A stretch of DNA of 64,000 nt from Psychroflexus sp. ALD_RP9 (GCF_017311165.1 NZ_CP062973.1:2170001-2234000), one strand, 5' to 3'. Numbered from the stretch's first letter, positions 53,968 through 63,357 are shown. The notes: a model not told the origin generated them from the sequence alone. Numbers and translations: made by a program.

Positions 53968-55242
53968 ATGTTTCCAGAATCAAATTCAGAACGAATTGTA
54001 ATAATAGGTGGTGGCTTTGCCGGAATTAACTTGGCTAAATCATTAAGCAATACTGCTTACCAAGTTGTATTGCTTGATAAACAAAATTATCATGCTTTTC
54101 AGCCGTTGTTATATCAAGTAAGCACTTTTGGCTTAGAACCAGATTCAATCGCATATCCATTAAGGAAACTTTTAAATAAAGCTGACAATTTATATTTTAA
54201 ACTCGCAGAGGTTACTTCAATTAATTGTGATCAAAAGCAAATTCATTCAAATATAGGTAAAATCAATTACGACAAGTTGGTAATTTGTACCGGCACTAAA
54301 ATTAATTTTTTTGGTAACGATGCTATAAAAAAGCATGCCTATTGGATGAAAAGTGTTTCTCAAGCTTTAAATTTAAGAAGCCGAATTTTAGAAAATTTAG
54401 AGAAGGCTTCTAATGCTGTTGATGAGGAAGAAAAAAAGGCTTTGTTACGTTTTGTAATTGCAGGTGCAGGACCAACTGGCGTTGAATTGTGTGGTGCTTT
54501 GGGTGAACTTAAACAACATATTTTTAAAGAAGATTACCCTGAATTTGATAGTGATGACATTGAAATTATTTTACTTGAAGGACAATCTCGTGTTTTACCT
54601 GTGATGTCTAAAACTTCATCTCAAAATGCTGAAAACTATCTCAAAAAACTTTCAGTTAAAGTTATTACCGATGTTATGGTAACCAATTATGATGGTTTTG
54701 AAGTAAAAACTAATCAAGATGAAGTGTTTTCTACTTATAATTTTATTTGGAGTGCTGGCGTAAAAGGTGCAACAGTTGAAGGTTTAGACCAAGATGCAAT
54801 TGTAAAACATCGCTACAAGGTTAACGAATTTCATGAAGTTGAAAATGCTAAGGATATATACGCTTTGGGAGATATTGCCCTGATGCAAACTTCAGCATTT
54901 CCAGACGGACATCCACAAGTTGCACAACCTGCAATTCAACAGGCTAAAAACTTAGCAAATAACTTTAAAGCCGCATTGAAAAACAAAAAACCAAAAGCTT
55001 TTGAATATTTCGATAAAGGAACAATGGCAACAATAGGTCGACATAAAGCTGTAGTCGATTTAAATAAAACAACATTATCTGGCACAATTGCTTGGTATAT
55101 CTGGATGCTTGTTCACCTGTGGTTTTTAGTTGGCTTTAGAAATAGAATTATTACTTTTGCCAATTGGATTTATAATTACATTAAATACGACAAAGGAGCA
55201 AGATTAATTATTCGCAAGTCAAAACCAACTGCCAAATTGTAA
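53968..55242 (+). CDS. ndh: Type II NADH:quinone oxidoreductase (NDH-2)
   Basis: A 424-residue FAD enzyme passing electrons from NADH to menaquinone without proton pumping. It has FAD motif VIIGGGFAGINLAKSL near 11-26, DKQNYHAFQPLLYQVST (quinone-site type), NAD motif VIAGAGPTGVELCGALGEL near 168, and ALGDIALMQ followed by HPQVAQPAIQQAKNLANN. The C terminus (IAWYIWMLVHLWFLVGF, then TFANWIYNYI) forms amphipathic or membrane-binding helices. Start is ATG 53968; an upstream TTG at 53914 is not supported. Confidence 0.93.
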   Translation: MFPESNSERIVIIGGGFAGINLAKSLSNTAYQVVLLDKQNYHAFQPLLYQVSTFGLEPDSIAYPLRKLLNKADNLYFKLAEVTSINCDQKQIHSNIGKINYDKLVICTGTKINFFGNDAIKKHAYWMKSVSQALNLRSRILENLEKASNAVDEEEKKALLRFVIAGAGPTGVELCGALGELKQHIFKEDYPEFDSDDIEIILLEGQSRVLPVMSKTSSQNAENYLKKLSVKVITDVMVTNYDGFEVKTNQDEVFSTYNFIWSAGVKGATVEGLDQDAIVKHRYKVNEFHEVENAKDIYALGDIALMQTSAFPDGHPQVAQPAIQQAKNLANNFKAALKNKKPKAFEYFDKGTMATIGRHKAVVDLNKTTLSGTIAWYIWMLVHLWFLVGFRNRIITFANWIYNYIKYDKGARLIIRKSKPTAKL

Positions 55243-55272
55243 ATTGGCATGCCTATTGTCTATATATAATGC

Positions 55273-55291
55273 GAATGTAAAAAATACATTC
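55273..55291. repeat. Inverted repeat GAATGTA-N5-TACATTC in ndh-lon intergenic region
   Basis: A perfect 7-bp inverted repeat with an AAAAA spacer, 74 bases upstream of lon. No T tract follows, so it is not a standard terminator; it may be an operator of lon. Confidence 0.4.
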
Positions 55292-55319
55292 TCTATTCTT
55301 AAAAATCAAATTATTACAA

Positions 55320-55350
55320 CAATTGTTAGTTTTCAAAAACTGACAAATTG
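55320..55350 (+). promoter_or_regulatory. Long imperfect hairpin/palindrome directly upstream of lon
   Basis: CAATTGTTAGTTTT and AAAACTGACAAATTG form a stem of about 13 pairs with one G-T pair and one bulged A around a 2-base centre. It ends 14 bases before the lon ATG. It could be an operator or a leader RNA hairpin controlling lon. Confidence 0.45.
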
Positions 55351-55364
55351 ACTAAAACATTACT

Positions 55365-57815
55365 ATGGCTAAATCAAACATATTTAATATTGACAATTTG
55401 TCATCACAGGATATTGAAGAAGATGCAGAGTTAATCCCATTGATGACTACCGAAGATGAAGAGTTAATCAATAAAGAGGACTTACCTGAAGTTTTACCAA
55501 TTTTACCATTAAAAAATACGGTATTATTTCCAGGTGTTGTGATTCCGATTACGGCAGGTAGAGACAAATCAATTCAATTAATTAACGATGCTAACAATGG
55601 CGATAAAATTATTGGTGTAGTTACTCAAAAAAATGAAGATAAAGAGCAACCTAATCTAGAAGATATCAATAAAGTTGGCGTTGTTGCAAGAATTCTACGT
55701 GTATTAAAAATGCCTGACGGTAACACAACTGTTATCATTCAAGGTAAAAAACGTTTCGCAATAAACGAATTAGTTGAAAGTGACCCTTATCTAAAATGTA
55801 GCATTTCAGAAGTGCCTGAAAAACGTCCCAATTTGGTAGATGAAGAATTTTCGGCTATTATAGATTCTATTAAAGATTTATCTTTACGTATTATAAAAGA
55901 TAGTCCTAACATTCCTTCAGAAGCTTCGTTTGCAATTAAAAACATCGAGAGTTCTTCATTTTTAGTCAATTTTGTTTCATCTAATATGAATTTAGACGTT
56001 GCAGATAAGCAAGAACTACTCGAAACCAACGACTTGAAAGATCGAGCATTAGCAACTCTTAAGTATATGAATTTAGAGTTTCAAAAGCTCGAACTCAAAA
56101 ATGATATTCAGTCTAAGGTGCAAAATGATATGAGCCAACAACAGCGTGAATATTTTTTGCATCAGCAAATGAAAACAATTCAAGAAGAATTAGGTGGTGT
56201 TTCTCATGAATCTGAAATTGAAGAAATGCGACAACGCGCCAAATCTAAAAAGTGGAACAAAAAAGTAGACGAGCATTTTCAGAAAGAGTTAGCTAAAATG
56301 CAACGAATGAATCCACAAGTTGCTGAATTCTCTATTCAAAGAAACTATTTAGATTTATTTTTAGACCTGCCTTGGAATGAGTTTAGTAAAGATAAATTTG
56401 ATTTAACTAAAGCTCAAAAAATTCTTGATCGCGACCACTATGGTTTAGAAGACGTAAAAAGAAGAATTATTGAATATTTGGCCGTTTTAAAGTTGCGAAA
56501 TGATATGAAGTCTCCAATACTTTGCTTGTATGGACCTCCAGGTGTAGGTAAAACATCACTTGGTAAATCAGTTGCAGAAGCTTTAGGTAGAGAATATGTT
56601 CGTATCTCACTTGGCGGACTTCGTGATGAGGCCGAAATAAGAGGTCATAGAAAAACATATATCGGTGCCATGCCAGGGCGAATTATTCAAAGTTTGAAAA
56701 AAGCTGGTACGTCTAATCCAGTTTTCGTATTAGATGAAATCGATAAGCTGAGTAATTCTAACCAAGGAGATCCATCTTCAGCATTATTAGAAGTGCTTGA
56801 CCCAGAGCAAAATAGCGAGTTTCACGATAATTTTTTAGAGCTTGGCTACGATTTATCGAAAGTCATGTTTATAGCTACCTCAAATAATTTGGGTACCATT
56901 CAGCCAGCTCTACGTGATAGAATGGAAATCATCAACGTAAACGGTTATACTATCGAAGAAAAGGTCGAAATAGCAAAACGCCACCTTTTACCTAAACAAA
57001 TTAAAGAACATGGACTCAAGAAAAACCAAATTAAAATAGGTAAACCTCAGTTAGAAAAAATTATAGAAGGTTATACGCGTGAGTCAGGTGTTCGTGGTCT
57101 TGAAAAACAAATTGCAAAAGTTGTACGTTACATCGCAAAATCTATTGCAATGGAAGAAGAACATGATGCAAAAATAAATAATGACAAATTAGTTGAAGTT
57201 TTAGGTCCAGCAAGGCTTGAGCGTAACCGTTACGAAAATAATGATGTCGCTGGAGTTGTTACTGGTTTGGCTTGGACGAGTGTTGGTGGTGATATTTTAT
57301 TTATAGAATCAATTTTATCTAAGGGTAAAGGTAATCTTAATATCACAGGAAACTTAGGTAAAGTCATGAAAGAGTCGGCAACTATTGCAATGGAATATAT
57401 TAAAGCTAATTCAGAAAACTTTGATATAAACCCAGATGTTTTCTCGAATTATAACGTGCATATTCATGTTCCAGAAGGTGCAACTCCAAAAGATGGTCCT
57501 AGTGCAGGAATCACGATGTTAACTTCATTAGTTTCATTGTTTACACAGCGAAAAGTTAAAAAGAGCATTGCTATGACTGGTGAAATTACACTTCGAGGAA
57601 AAGTGTTACCAGTAGGCGGAATTAAAGAAAAAATCTTAGCCGCCAAGCGTGCTAAAATAAAAGAAATTATTCTATGTACAGACAACAAAAAAGATATTGA
57701 AGAAATTAAGGTTGATTATTTAAAAGGCTTGAAATTTCATTTTGTAAGTGATATGTCTGAAGTTTTAGAAATCGCTTTAACTCAACAAAAAGTAAAAAAC
57801 GCAAAAGTACTTTAA
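55365..57815 (+). CDS. lon: ATP-dependent protease Lon (LonA)
   Basis: An 816-residue AAA+ protease degrading damaged and regulatory proteins in the cytoplasm. The N-terminal LON substrate domain ([19 protein letters not shown], then [16 protein letters not shown]) spans about 45-250, with a coiled coil after it. The ATPase has Walker [14 protein letters not shown] near 388 and Walker [11 protein letters not shown]. The protease domain has the Ser of [10 protein letters not shown] near 712 and Lys of [15 protein letters not shown] near 753. An acidic N-terminal extension of about 40 residues precedes the LON domain. A palindrome lies just upstream and a terminator follows. Confidence 0.97.
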   Translation: MAKSNIFNIDNLSSQDIEEDAELIPLMTTEDEELINKEDLPEVLPILPLKNTVLFPGVVIPITAGRDKSIQLINDANNGDKIIGVVTQKNEDKEQPNLEDINKVGVVARILRVLKMPDGNTTVIIQGKKRFAINELVESDPYLKCSISEVPEKRPNLVDEEFSAIIDSIKDLSLRIIKDSPNIPSEASFAIKNIESSSFLVNFVSSNMNLDVADKQELLETNDLKDRALATLKYMNLEFQKLELKNDIQSKVQNDMSQQQREYFLHQQMKTIQEELGGVSHESEIEEMRQRAKSKKWNKKVDEHFQKELAKMQRMNPQVAEFSIQRNYLDLFLDLPWNEFSKDKFDLTKAQKILDRDHYGLEDVKRRIIEYLAVLKLRNDMKSPILCLYGPPGVGKTSLGKSVAEALGREYVRISLGGLRDEAEIRGHRKTYIGAMPGRIIQSLKKAGTSNPVFVLDEIDKLSNSNQGDPSSALLEVLDPEQNSEFHDNFLELGYDLSKVMFIATSNNLGTIQPALRDRMEIINVNGYTIEEKVEIAKRHLLPKQIKEHGLKKNQIKIGKPQLEKIIEGYTRESGVRGLEKQIAKVVRYIAKSIAMEEEHDAKINNDKLVEVLGPARLERNRYENNDVAGVVTGLAWTSVGGDILFIESILSKGKGNLNITGNLGKVMKESATIAMEYIKANSENFDINPDVFSNYNVHIHVPEGATPKDGPSAGITMLTSLVSLFTQRKVKKSIAMTGEITLRGKVLPVGGIKEKILAAKRAKIKEIILCTDNKKDIEEIKVDYLKGLKFHFVSDMSEVLEIALTQQKVKNAKVL

Positions 57816-57836
57816 AATCGAGCTAAATTTCACATT

Positions 57837-57869
57837 AAAACCAGTGATTTGACTCAAATCACTGGTTTT
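57837..57869 (+). terminator. Terminator after lon
   Basis: A 14-bp perfect stem (AAAACCAGTGATTT / AAATCACTGGTTTT) with loop GACTC, followed by T residues to 57872. Confidence 0.88.
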
Positions 57870-57946
57870 TTAATACTTTTGCTTTATATAAAATATTCAA
57901 CTTATTTTAGCGTTTTTATGATTACCAAATACAGTTGTCAACATTC

Positions 57947-58957
57947 ATGAGAATTTTAATCGGTTTAATTTTAGTATGTTCTACTGCATTTGGTCAAATA
58001 GGTGGTCGCAACACCTATGAGTTTTTAAACTTACCGAATTCACCAAAAATTTCTGCACTTGGGGGTAAAAATATAACACTTGTAAACTCAGATCCAACAA
58101 GTGCTATTTCTAATCCAGCAAATATTAATTATTTAATGGATAAGCAATTAAGCCTTAATTACATGAATTATTTAGCAGATGTTAATTATGGTACAGCGGC
58201 ATATGCTTATTTATTAGATCGACGAACTCAAGTTATTCAAGCTAGCGTGACCTATATCAATTACGGTAATTTTGATGGTTATGATGAGTTTGGAAATAAT
58301 ACACAAGAATTTTCTGGAAACGAAGCTGCTTTTCAGGTAGGTTACGCATCACAAATTGGTAGAAGTGATTTTTACACAGGTGCTAATATAAATTTAATTA
58401 CTTCAAAATTAGAGCAATATAGTTCATTTGCAGCAGCAATAGATTTAGGCTTGACCTATAAATACGACAAGTGGGATTTAGTTATTTCAGGGGTAATTAA
58501 AAATCTAGGCTACCAATTTAAACCATTTAATGAAGTTCGAGAAACACTACCATTTGAAATTATTCTTGGGATTTCTCAACAACTTAAAAACGTACCAGTA
58601 CGTTGGCATATTACGTATGACCAAGCACAAATATGGGATGTAGCATTTAGAAATACTAACCGAGATGAAGTTGATTTAGAAGGTAATTTAGCCCCAGATG
58701 ATCCAAGTTTTTTTAATAATATTTTAAGGCATACAATAGTTGGTCTTGAATTATTCCCCGAAGGCGGATTCAACATTCAATTAGGATACAGCTTCAGAAG
58801 AGGCGAAGAACTTAGAATTATAGATCAACGTGCCTTTGCTGGTATATCAGGTGGTTTTTCTATAAGGTTTAATAAAGTTAGATTTAATTATGCCTATTCG
58901 CGTTTTAATCGTGCTGGTGCTTCAAATTTTATCGGCTTAGGAATAGACTTATATTAA
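57947..58957 (+). CDS. porQ: Type IX secretion system outer-membrane protein PorQ
   Basis: A 336-residue PorV/PorQ-family (FadL-like) barrel: signal peptide MRILIGLILVCSTAFGQ, then GGRNTYEFLNLPNSPKISALGGKNITL, SDPTSAISNPANINYLMDKQLSLNYMNYLADVNYGTA, matching PorQ closely, and a C terminus NFIGLGIDLY. PorQ is a T9SS component of Porphyromonas and many flavobacteria. Start is ATG 57947; an in-frame TTG four codons upstream is not needed. A PagL-like gene follows 21 bases later, probably in the same transcript. Confidence 0.88.
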   Translation: MRILIGLILVCSTAFGQIGGRNTYEFLNLPNSPKISALGGKNITLVNSDPTSAISNPANINYLMDKQLSLNYMNYLADVNYGTAAYAYLLDRRTQVIQASVTYINYGNFDGYDEFGNNTQEFSGNEAAFQVGYASQIGRSDFYTGANINLITSKLEQYSSFAAAIDLGLTYKYDKWDLVISGVIKNLGYQFKPFNEVRETLPFEIILGISQQLKNVPVRWHITYDQAQIWDVAFRNTNRDEVDLEGNLAPDDPSFFNNILRHTIVGLELFPEGGFNIQLGYSFRRGEELRIIDQRAFAGISGGFSIRFNKVRFNYAYSRFNRAGASNFIGLGIDLY

Positions 58958-58978
58958 TCTATTAACTTCAACATTATT

Positions 58979-59620
58979 TTGCATTCTAAACGTTTTTTTT
59001 ATTTGCTTTTTATATGTTTAGGATGCTTACAAATATCTCGAGCTCAATTTCAATTTTTTTCAGAAAGTCGAAAAATTGGAATCAGTTTTGGGGAAGGTCA
59101 ACAAAATAGATTTCCATATCAGAATGACAATTACCGTTTTGAACATCAACACCTAAAGCTAGCTTTTAATCAAGTTTTTTATAAATCTGCTCATTTTGAG
59201 TTAGAGTTACAGATTGAGCCTGTTTATTATTGGTCTAAACACCAATTACTTAATAAGTATTTTATTCAACCACAACACTTTACAGATTATGAGTCACTGC
59301 GTGAAAAATATACACAAGAGCGAAAATTTAATAGTTATGCGGTTAACTTTGGGGTAATTTTAAGGCATTACGTTTCTCAATTTTATAGTCTATATGCTTT
59401 AGCAAGTGTAGGACCAATGTATAGCGATGCCGGTACTGAGCGCGTTAAAAACGGTTTTACATTTACAGATATATTAGGTTTTGGCTCTAGTCTTCATCTT
59501 TATCGTTTTCAAATAGATTTACGTTTATATGCTAAACACGATTCTAATGCCAATTTAAAAACACCAAATCACGGCCATAATTCAGTTGTTGTTGAAACAG
59601 GAGTTTTGTATAGATTATGA
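58979..59620 (+). CDS. PagL-like (lipid A 3-O-deacylase/acyloxyacyl hydrolase) outer-membrane protein
   Basis: A 213-residue exported barrel protein: signal peptide MHSKRFFYLLFICLGCLQISRAQ, strands such as HFELELQIEPVYYW and SYAVNFGVILRHYV, and a C-terminal AKHDSNANLKTPNHGHNSVVVETGV that resembles the PagL active-site segment (His-x-Ser-Asn-Ala). The His and Ser are present; an acidic third residue at the usual spacing is not obvious. The start is TTG at 58979; no ATG gives a full signal peptide. It may trim lipid A or a related lipid. It overlaps the convergent hutG gene by 6 bases. Confidence 0.72.
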   Translation: MHSKRFFYLLFICLGCLQISRAQFQFFSESRKIGISFGEGQQNRFPYQNDNYRFEHQHLKLAFNQVFYKSAHFELELQIEPVYYWSKHQLLNKYFIQPQHFTDYESLREKYTQERKFNSYAVNFGVILRHYVSQFYSLYALASVGPMYSDAGTERVKNGFTFTDILGFGSSLHLYRFQIDLRLYAKHDSNANLKTPNHGHNSVVVETGVLYRL

Positions 59621-60601
59621 TTTATTTTTTCTGATATAGTCGCTTACAAAATAGGCGAGTGCTTTACCTGAATTGAAATAATTAGATGGTTGTGCTTCAC
59701 AAATATGAAGGTATTTAGATTCACTGTTTCGCGTTACTTTAATAAACGTTCTTATATCAGCCATTGAAAAACCACTAGGTGTCGAGGCGCTAGTTGGAAA
59801 ATTTTCGATTGCATCACAATCTAATTCTAAACCGAATTTGTTGTCTAAGAAGTTCATCATTGACTTGAAGTGTACAGTTTTATCTAATGTTGTGAGGTGC
59901 ACTAAATTTTCAAATAAATCAAATTTCATTTTTTTATCTCCTTCAAATTCTTGAAAGATATCATCAGAGGTGTAATTTTTGTGTAAACCAAAAACAGCAT
60001 ACTTATCTAAAAATTGATGAGCTCTAGCGTATGAAAATCCGTTACCGCTATGCCGATGTTCTAAATCTCTGTAATCTGTGTGTGCATCTATATTTAAAAC
60101 ATTTATTTTTTGGTCTAAAGCTCGAGAAACACCTTTAATAATAGGGTAGGCATTGTTATGGCCACCACCTATTACAATCGGAGTTTTTCCTAGGCTTACA
60201 ATTTGTTGTATAAGTTTACTCACTGCTTCATCAAGTTCTTGAACTAAGTCACCAAAAACTTCAGCTTGTTGAGGTAATTCTAAGTTTAAGGCACGTTCTT
60301 GCTGTCTCGAAGTATCGAATTCGCCTAAAATAATAACATCTTCAGGATGATTATAGCTGTTTGACTGAATATTTAAAAATGCTTTTAAAAATTCTTTCCA
60401 CATTAAATGCGCATTAGATGCACCGTAATTTGCTCGAATACCAATGTTTTCTGGAATACCTAAAATTACAAATTCTTCATCTCGTTTATTGAGTTCTTCG
60501 AGAGAATTTAAACAAGTGATTGACTCGCCAAATTTAACTTCTCCAGAGCGTACTTTTGTAAATTTATTTAGTTGTTGAGGTGTTAATATATTAAATGTCA
60601 T
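59615..60601 (-). CDS. hutG: Formimidoylglutamase HutG (arginase/ureohydrolase family)
   Basis: A 328-residue manganese hydrolase giving glutamate and formamide from N-formimidoylglutamate in histidine breakdown. Metal motifs of the ureohydrolase fold are visible: GGGHNNAYP, NIDAHTDYRDLEHRHSGNGFS and LELDCDAIENFP. Agmatinase or arginase activity is less likely because hutI lies immediately upstream. The start is ATG 60601 (MTFNILTPQQLN), overlapping the hutI 3' end; an ATG six codons upstream (60619) is also possible. Confidence 0.85.
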   Translation of the reverse strand: MTFNILTPQQLNKFTKVRSGEVKFGESITCLNSLEELNKRDEEFVILGIPENIGIRANYGASNAHLMWKEFLKAFLNIQSNSYNHPEDVIILGEFDTSRQQERALNLELPQQAEVFGDLVQELDEAVSKLIQQIVSLGKTPIVIGGGHNNAYPIIKGVSRALDQKINVLNIDAHTDYRDLEHRHSGNGFSYARAHQFLDKYAVFGLHKNYTSDDIFQEFEGDKKMKFDLFENLVHLTTLDKTVHFKSMMNFLDNKFGLELDCDAIENFPTSASTPSGFSMADIRTFIKVTRNSESKYLHICEAQPSNYFNSGKALAYFVSDYIRKNKS

Positions 60602-61832
60602 GTTCTTGAAGTTTACCATTAATCCAAACTTGATCTATTGAATTAGTACCAAAGGCGTATGGTAAAAATCCGTATGAAGGTATAGATTTTGTTACTATAA
60701 AGTTGGCTTTTTTGCCTTTTGCAATACTTCCGACTTCGTCTTGAAGTTCTAGTGCGAATGCGGCATTAACAGTTGCGGCATTAATAGCTTGCTCGGGTGT
60801 TAACTTCATTTTAATGCAAGCTAAAGAGACAACGAAATTCATGTTACCGCTTGGTGTGCTTCCTGGATTGAAGTCTGATGCAAGCGCTAATGGAATTTCA
60901 GCATCGATGAGTTGTTTTACAGGTGTATAATTAATGCCTAAATAAAATGAACATGATGGTAAAGCCACTGCAATAGTATCTGCTTTTTTAAGGTGTTGAA
61001 TATCTGTTTCAGTTAAGACTTCTAAGTGGTCAATACTAAGAATGTTATGTTTAGTAGCTAATTGAATACCACCAAAACTTTTAAACTGATTAACGTGTAT
61101 TTTAGCTTTTAAACCATATTGTTTTCCTGCTTTTATGATGCGCTTGGTATCTTCTAAATCAAAATAACCGTCTTCACAAAATATGTCTATATAGTCAGCT
61201 AAATTTTGTTCAGCGACCTCAGGCAGGATATGCTGAATAACATATGAGATATACTCTGCAGAAGTTTTAAATTCTTTTGGTTGAGCGTGAGCCCCTAAAA
61301 AGCTAGCCTTAATAGGTAGGTTGTAATTTTCTTTAAGTTTTTGAATTACTTTTAGCATCTTAAGTTCAGCTTCTTTTGTAAGACCGTACCCAGATTTAAT
61401 TTCAACAGCGCCAGTTCCTAATTGTATAACTTCTTTAAGGCGTACTTCAGATTGTTGGTATAATTCTTCAAAACTTGTTTGTTGTAAAGTCTTAGCTGAG
61501 TTTAAAATACCACCACCGTTTTGAGCAATTTCAGTATAAGTTTTACCCTTTATTCGGTCTACAAATTCTTGTTCACGATTGCCTGAGTAAACAATATGTG
61601 TATGGCTATCTACCCAAGTCGGTAATATGAATTTCCCGTTGCAATTCATTTCTTGGTCAAAATGAAGATTAGGTAGGCTTTTCATTTCGCCGAAATCAAT
61701 AATTTTTTGATCCTCAATTAATAACCAAGCTTCGTCTATTTTAGGGAGTTTATTAAAAGCTGCGCCTACTAAAACTTGTTTAGTTTCACGAACTTGTAAT
61801 AATGATTTAATGTGTGTAAATAATATACGCAT
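60591..61832 (-). CDS. hutI: Imidazolonepropionase HutI
   Basis: A 413-residue amidohydrolase opening imidazolone-5-propionate to formimidoylglutamate, the third step of histidine degradation. Motifs are ILPTWVDSHTHIVYSGNREQEF with the HxH metal pair, GTGAVEIKSGYGLTKEAELKML, SFLGAHAQPKEF, IDIFCEDGYFDLEDTK, KIHVNQFKSFGGIQL and ALASDFNPGSTPSGNM. The zinc ligands are intact. It is first of a hutI-hutG pair; hutU and hutH are not in the window. Confidence 0.95.
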   Translation of the reverse strand: MRILFTHIKSLLQVRETKQVLVGAAFNKLPKIDEAWLLIEDQKIIDFGEMKSLPNLHFDQEMNCNGKFILPTWVDSHTHIVYSGNREQEFVDRIKGKTYTEIAQNGGGILNSAKTLQQTSFEELYQQSEVRLKEVIQLGTGAVEIKSGYGLTKEAELKMLKVIQKLKENYNLPIKASFLGAHAQPKEFKTSAEYISYVIQHILPEVAEQNLADYIDIFCEDGYFDLEDTKRIIKAGKQYGLKAKIHVNQFKSFGGIQLATKHNILSIDHLEVLTETDIQHLKKADTIAVALPSCSFYLGINYTPVKQLIDAEIPLALASDFNPGSTPSGNMNFVVSLACIKMKLTPEQAINAATVNAAFALELQDEVGSIAKGKKANFIVTKSIPSYGFLPYAFGTNSIDQVWINGKLQEHDI

Positions 61833-61982
61833 AGAATTATTTAAGTATTACAATGTTAATGATTTTCTTTAAACTTTAATAATTTAAAGACTTTCCTACA
61901 CCGATTTCAGTACTATAAGATTTATCTATGAAGATATAATTAAAAGATAAGTTAAAACGATGTTTAAATCGAACTTAGCCCT

Positions 61983-61990
61983 TATTTTTG
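61983..61990 (+). promoter_or_regulatory. Putative -7 element of the peroxiredoxin gene
   Basis: TATTTTTG matches TAnnTTTG, 29 bases before the ATG at 62020. It lies inside the longer open frame, supporting the downstream start. Confidence 0.5.
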
Positions 61991-62019
61991 TATCAAATAA
62001 TCAACTAAAAAATAACATT

Positions 62020-62658
62020 ATGTCAATTGTAGGAAACAAATTTCCAGATTTAGTAGTCAATGCCATGGATGAAATGGGTGACACAATTCAAATTAACATT
62101 TTAGAAAAAGCTAAGAAAGAAAACAAAAAAATTGTTTTATTCTGGTATCCTAAAGATTTTACTTACGTATGTCCGACTGAGTTACACGCTTTTCAAGAAG
62201 CTTTACCAGAATTTGAGAAACGCAATTCAATTGTAATTGGCGCTTCTTGTGATACGCCAGAAGTTCACTTTGCTTGGTTAAACACTTCTAAAGACGATGG
62301 TGGTATTGAAGGTGTTACTTACCCAATTCTAGCAGATTCTAATCGTAACTTGAGTAGTCGTTTAGGAATTTTAGACACAACCAATGAGCGTTACGATGAT
62401 GAAACAGGCCATATTACTGTTGATGGTGACAATGTAACTTACCGCGCAACTTATTTAATAGATGAAGAAGGAACAGTATTTCATGAAGGAGTTAACCACA
62501 TGCCTTTAGGTCGTAACGTTAATGAATTTATTAGAATGATCGATGCGTATGCTCATGTTCAAAAACATGGTGAAGTTTGTCCTGCAAATTGGGAAGAAGG
62601 TAAAGATGCAATGAAACCTAATAGAGAAGGAACAGCGTCTTATTTATCAAACAAGTAA
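62020..62658 (+). CDS. 2-Cys peroxiredoxin (AhpC/Prx1 group)
   Basis: A 212-residue thiol peroxidase. ATG 62020 (MSIVGNKFPDLVVNAMDEMG) is preferred over one at 61960 because a promoter box falls between them and the family begins here. The peroxidatic Cys51 is in DFTYVCPTELHAF; the resolving Cys187 is in GEVCPANWEEGKDAMKP; WLNTSKDDGGIEGVTYPILAD and DEEGTVFHEGVNHMPLGRN are family segments. It reduces hydrogen peroxide and organic peroxides. A thioredoxin-like gene follows and may recycle it. Confidence 0.93.
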   Translation: MSIVGNKFPDLVVNAMDEMGDTIQINILEKAKKENKKIVLFWYPKDFTYVCPTELHAFQEALPEFEKRNSIVIGASCDTPEVHFAWLNTSKDDGGIEGVTYPILADSNRNLSSRLGILDTTNERYDDETGHITVDGDNVTYRATYLIDEEGTVFHEGVNHMPLGRNVNEFIRMIDAYAHVQKHGEVCPANWEEGKDAMKPNREGTASYLSNK

Positions 62659-62669
62659 ATTAAAATCAT

Positions 62670-62693
62670 GCCAAGACCATAATTGGTCTTGGC
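62670..62693 (+). terminator. Hairpin between peroxiredoxin and thioredoxin genes
   Basis: A 10-bp stem (GCCAAGACCA / TGGTCTTGGC) with a 4-nt loop and only three T residues after it. Weak terminator or attenuator allowing some read-through to the thioredoxin gene. Confidence 0.6.
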
Positions 62694-62708
62694 TTTAAAA
62701 AATAAGTT

Positions 62709-63023
62709 ATGTTTAAAGAATTAGATGAAGATATTTTACAAGAAGAAGTTAATGATAACGAAACTGTAATCGTTCAGTATGCAGCTTCATGGTGTGGCAA
62801 TTGCCGACTTATGAAGCCAAAATTTAAAAAGCTAGCTCGTGAAAATGAAGATGCATCTTTTATTATTGTTGATGCAGAAAAATTTCCAGAATCTAGAAAA
62901 CTTGCTAATGTGAATAACTTACCAACATTTGCTACATTTAGAAATGGAAAATTTGTCAATCAAGTACAAACTAACAAATTTGAATCATTAAAAGAATTAG
63001 TCGATGAAGTTACCAATAATTAA
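62709..63023 (+). CDS. Thioredoxin-family protein
   Basis: A 104-residue thioredoxin-fold protein with active site WCGNC (Cys29, Cys32) in YAASWCGNCRLMKPKF, then FIIVDAEKFPESRKLANVNNLPTFATFRNG with the cis-Pro before TF. No signal peptide, so cytoplasmic. The CGNC active site differs from CGPC of classical thioredoxins. Its 3' end overlaps the DUF6952 gene by 20 bases. Likely electron donor for the peroxiredoxin upstream (inference from position). Confidence 0.92.
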   Translation: MFKELDEDILQEEVNDNETVIVQYAASWCGNCRLMKPKFKKLARENEDASFIIVDAEKFPESRKLANVNNLPTFATFRNGKFVNQVQTNKFESLKELVDEVTNN

Positions 63024-63255
63024 ACACTTTCAAAAAAACAATGAGTCTCAAAAGCTTGAACATACTATTGAAGTTTTAGAAAGTTTTTGTGAACACAGAT
63101 CAGTTAAAGACCACGAAATGGATGTTGTAGGTGAAATTATTACTAACATCGCTGGCGCAATAGAAATGGATAAGCTCATTAAAGAAGAAGGCATGTCTGA
63201 AAAAGATGCAGCCAATACATTTGCTAAGCGTGTCTTAGGTTCTATAGATCAATAA
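63004..63255 (+). CDS. DUF6952 small protein
   Basis: An 83-residue helical soluble protein (MKLPIIKHFQKNNESQKLEHT, VLESFCEHRSVKDHEMDVVGEI, GMSEKDAANTFAKRVLGSIDQ) matching the Bacteroidota DUF6952 family as I recall it. One cysteine (in SFCEHR) is present. It overlaps the thioredoxin gene by 20 bases in another frame, which implies coupled expression and a shared redox role, but function is unknown. Confidence 0.8.
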   Translation: MKLPIIKHFQKNNESQKLEHTIEVLESFCEHRSVKDHEMDVVGEIITNIAGAIEMDKLIKEEGMSEKDAANTFAKRVLGSIDQ

Positions 63256-63279
63256 AAGAAGCAAATTTTTGCTTCTTTT
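63254..63279 (+). terminator. Terminator after the DUF6952 gene
   Basis: A 12-bp stem (AAAAGAAGCAAA / TTTGCTTCTTTT) overlapping the stop codon and followed by T residues to 63283. Confidence 0.85.
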
Positions 63280-63357
63280 TTTTGGTCTCAGAAAACTTCA
63301 TTCCTTCAATATCTCTGCTTTTGTTTAACTTATTTTAGATTTGGCCACAAATACTTT

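Noticed and set aside
55231..55249. Imperfect GCCAA/TTGGC hairpin over the ndh stop codon as a terminator
   Set aside because: The stem is short with a bulge and there is no T tract after it.
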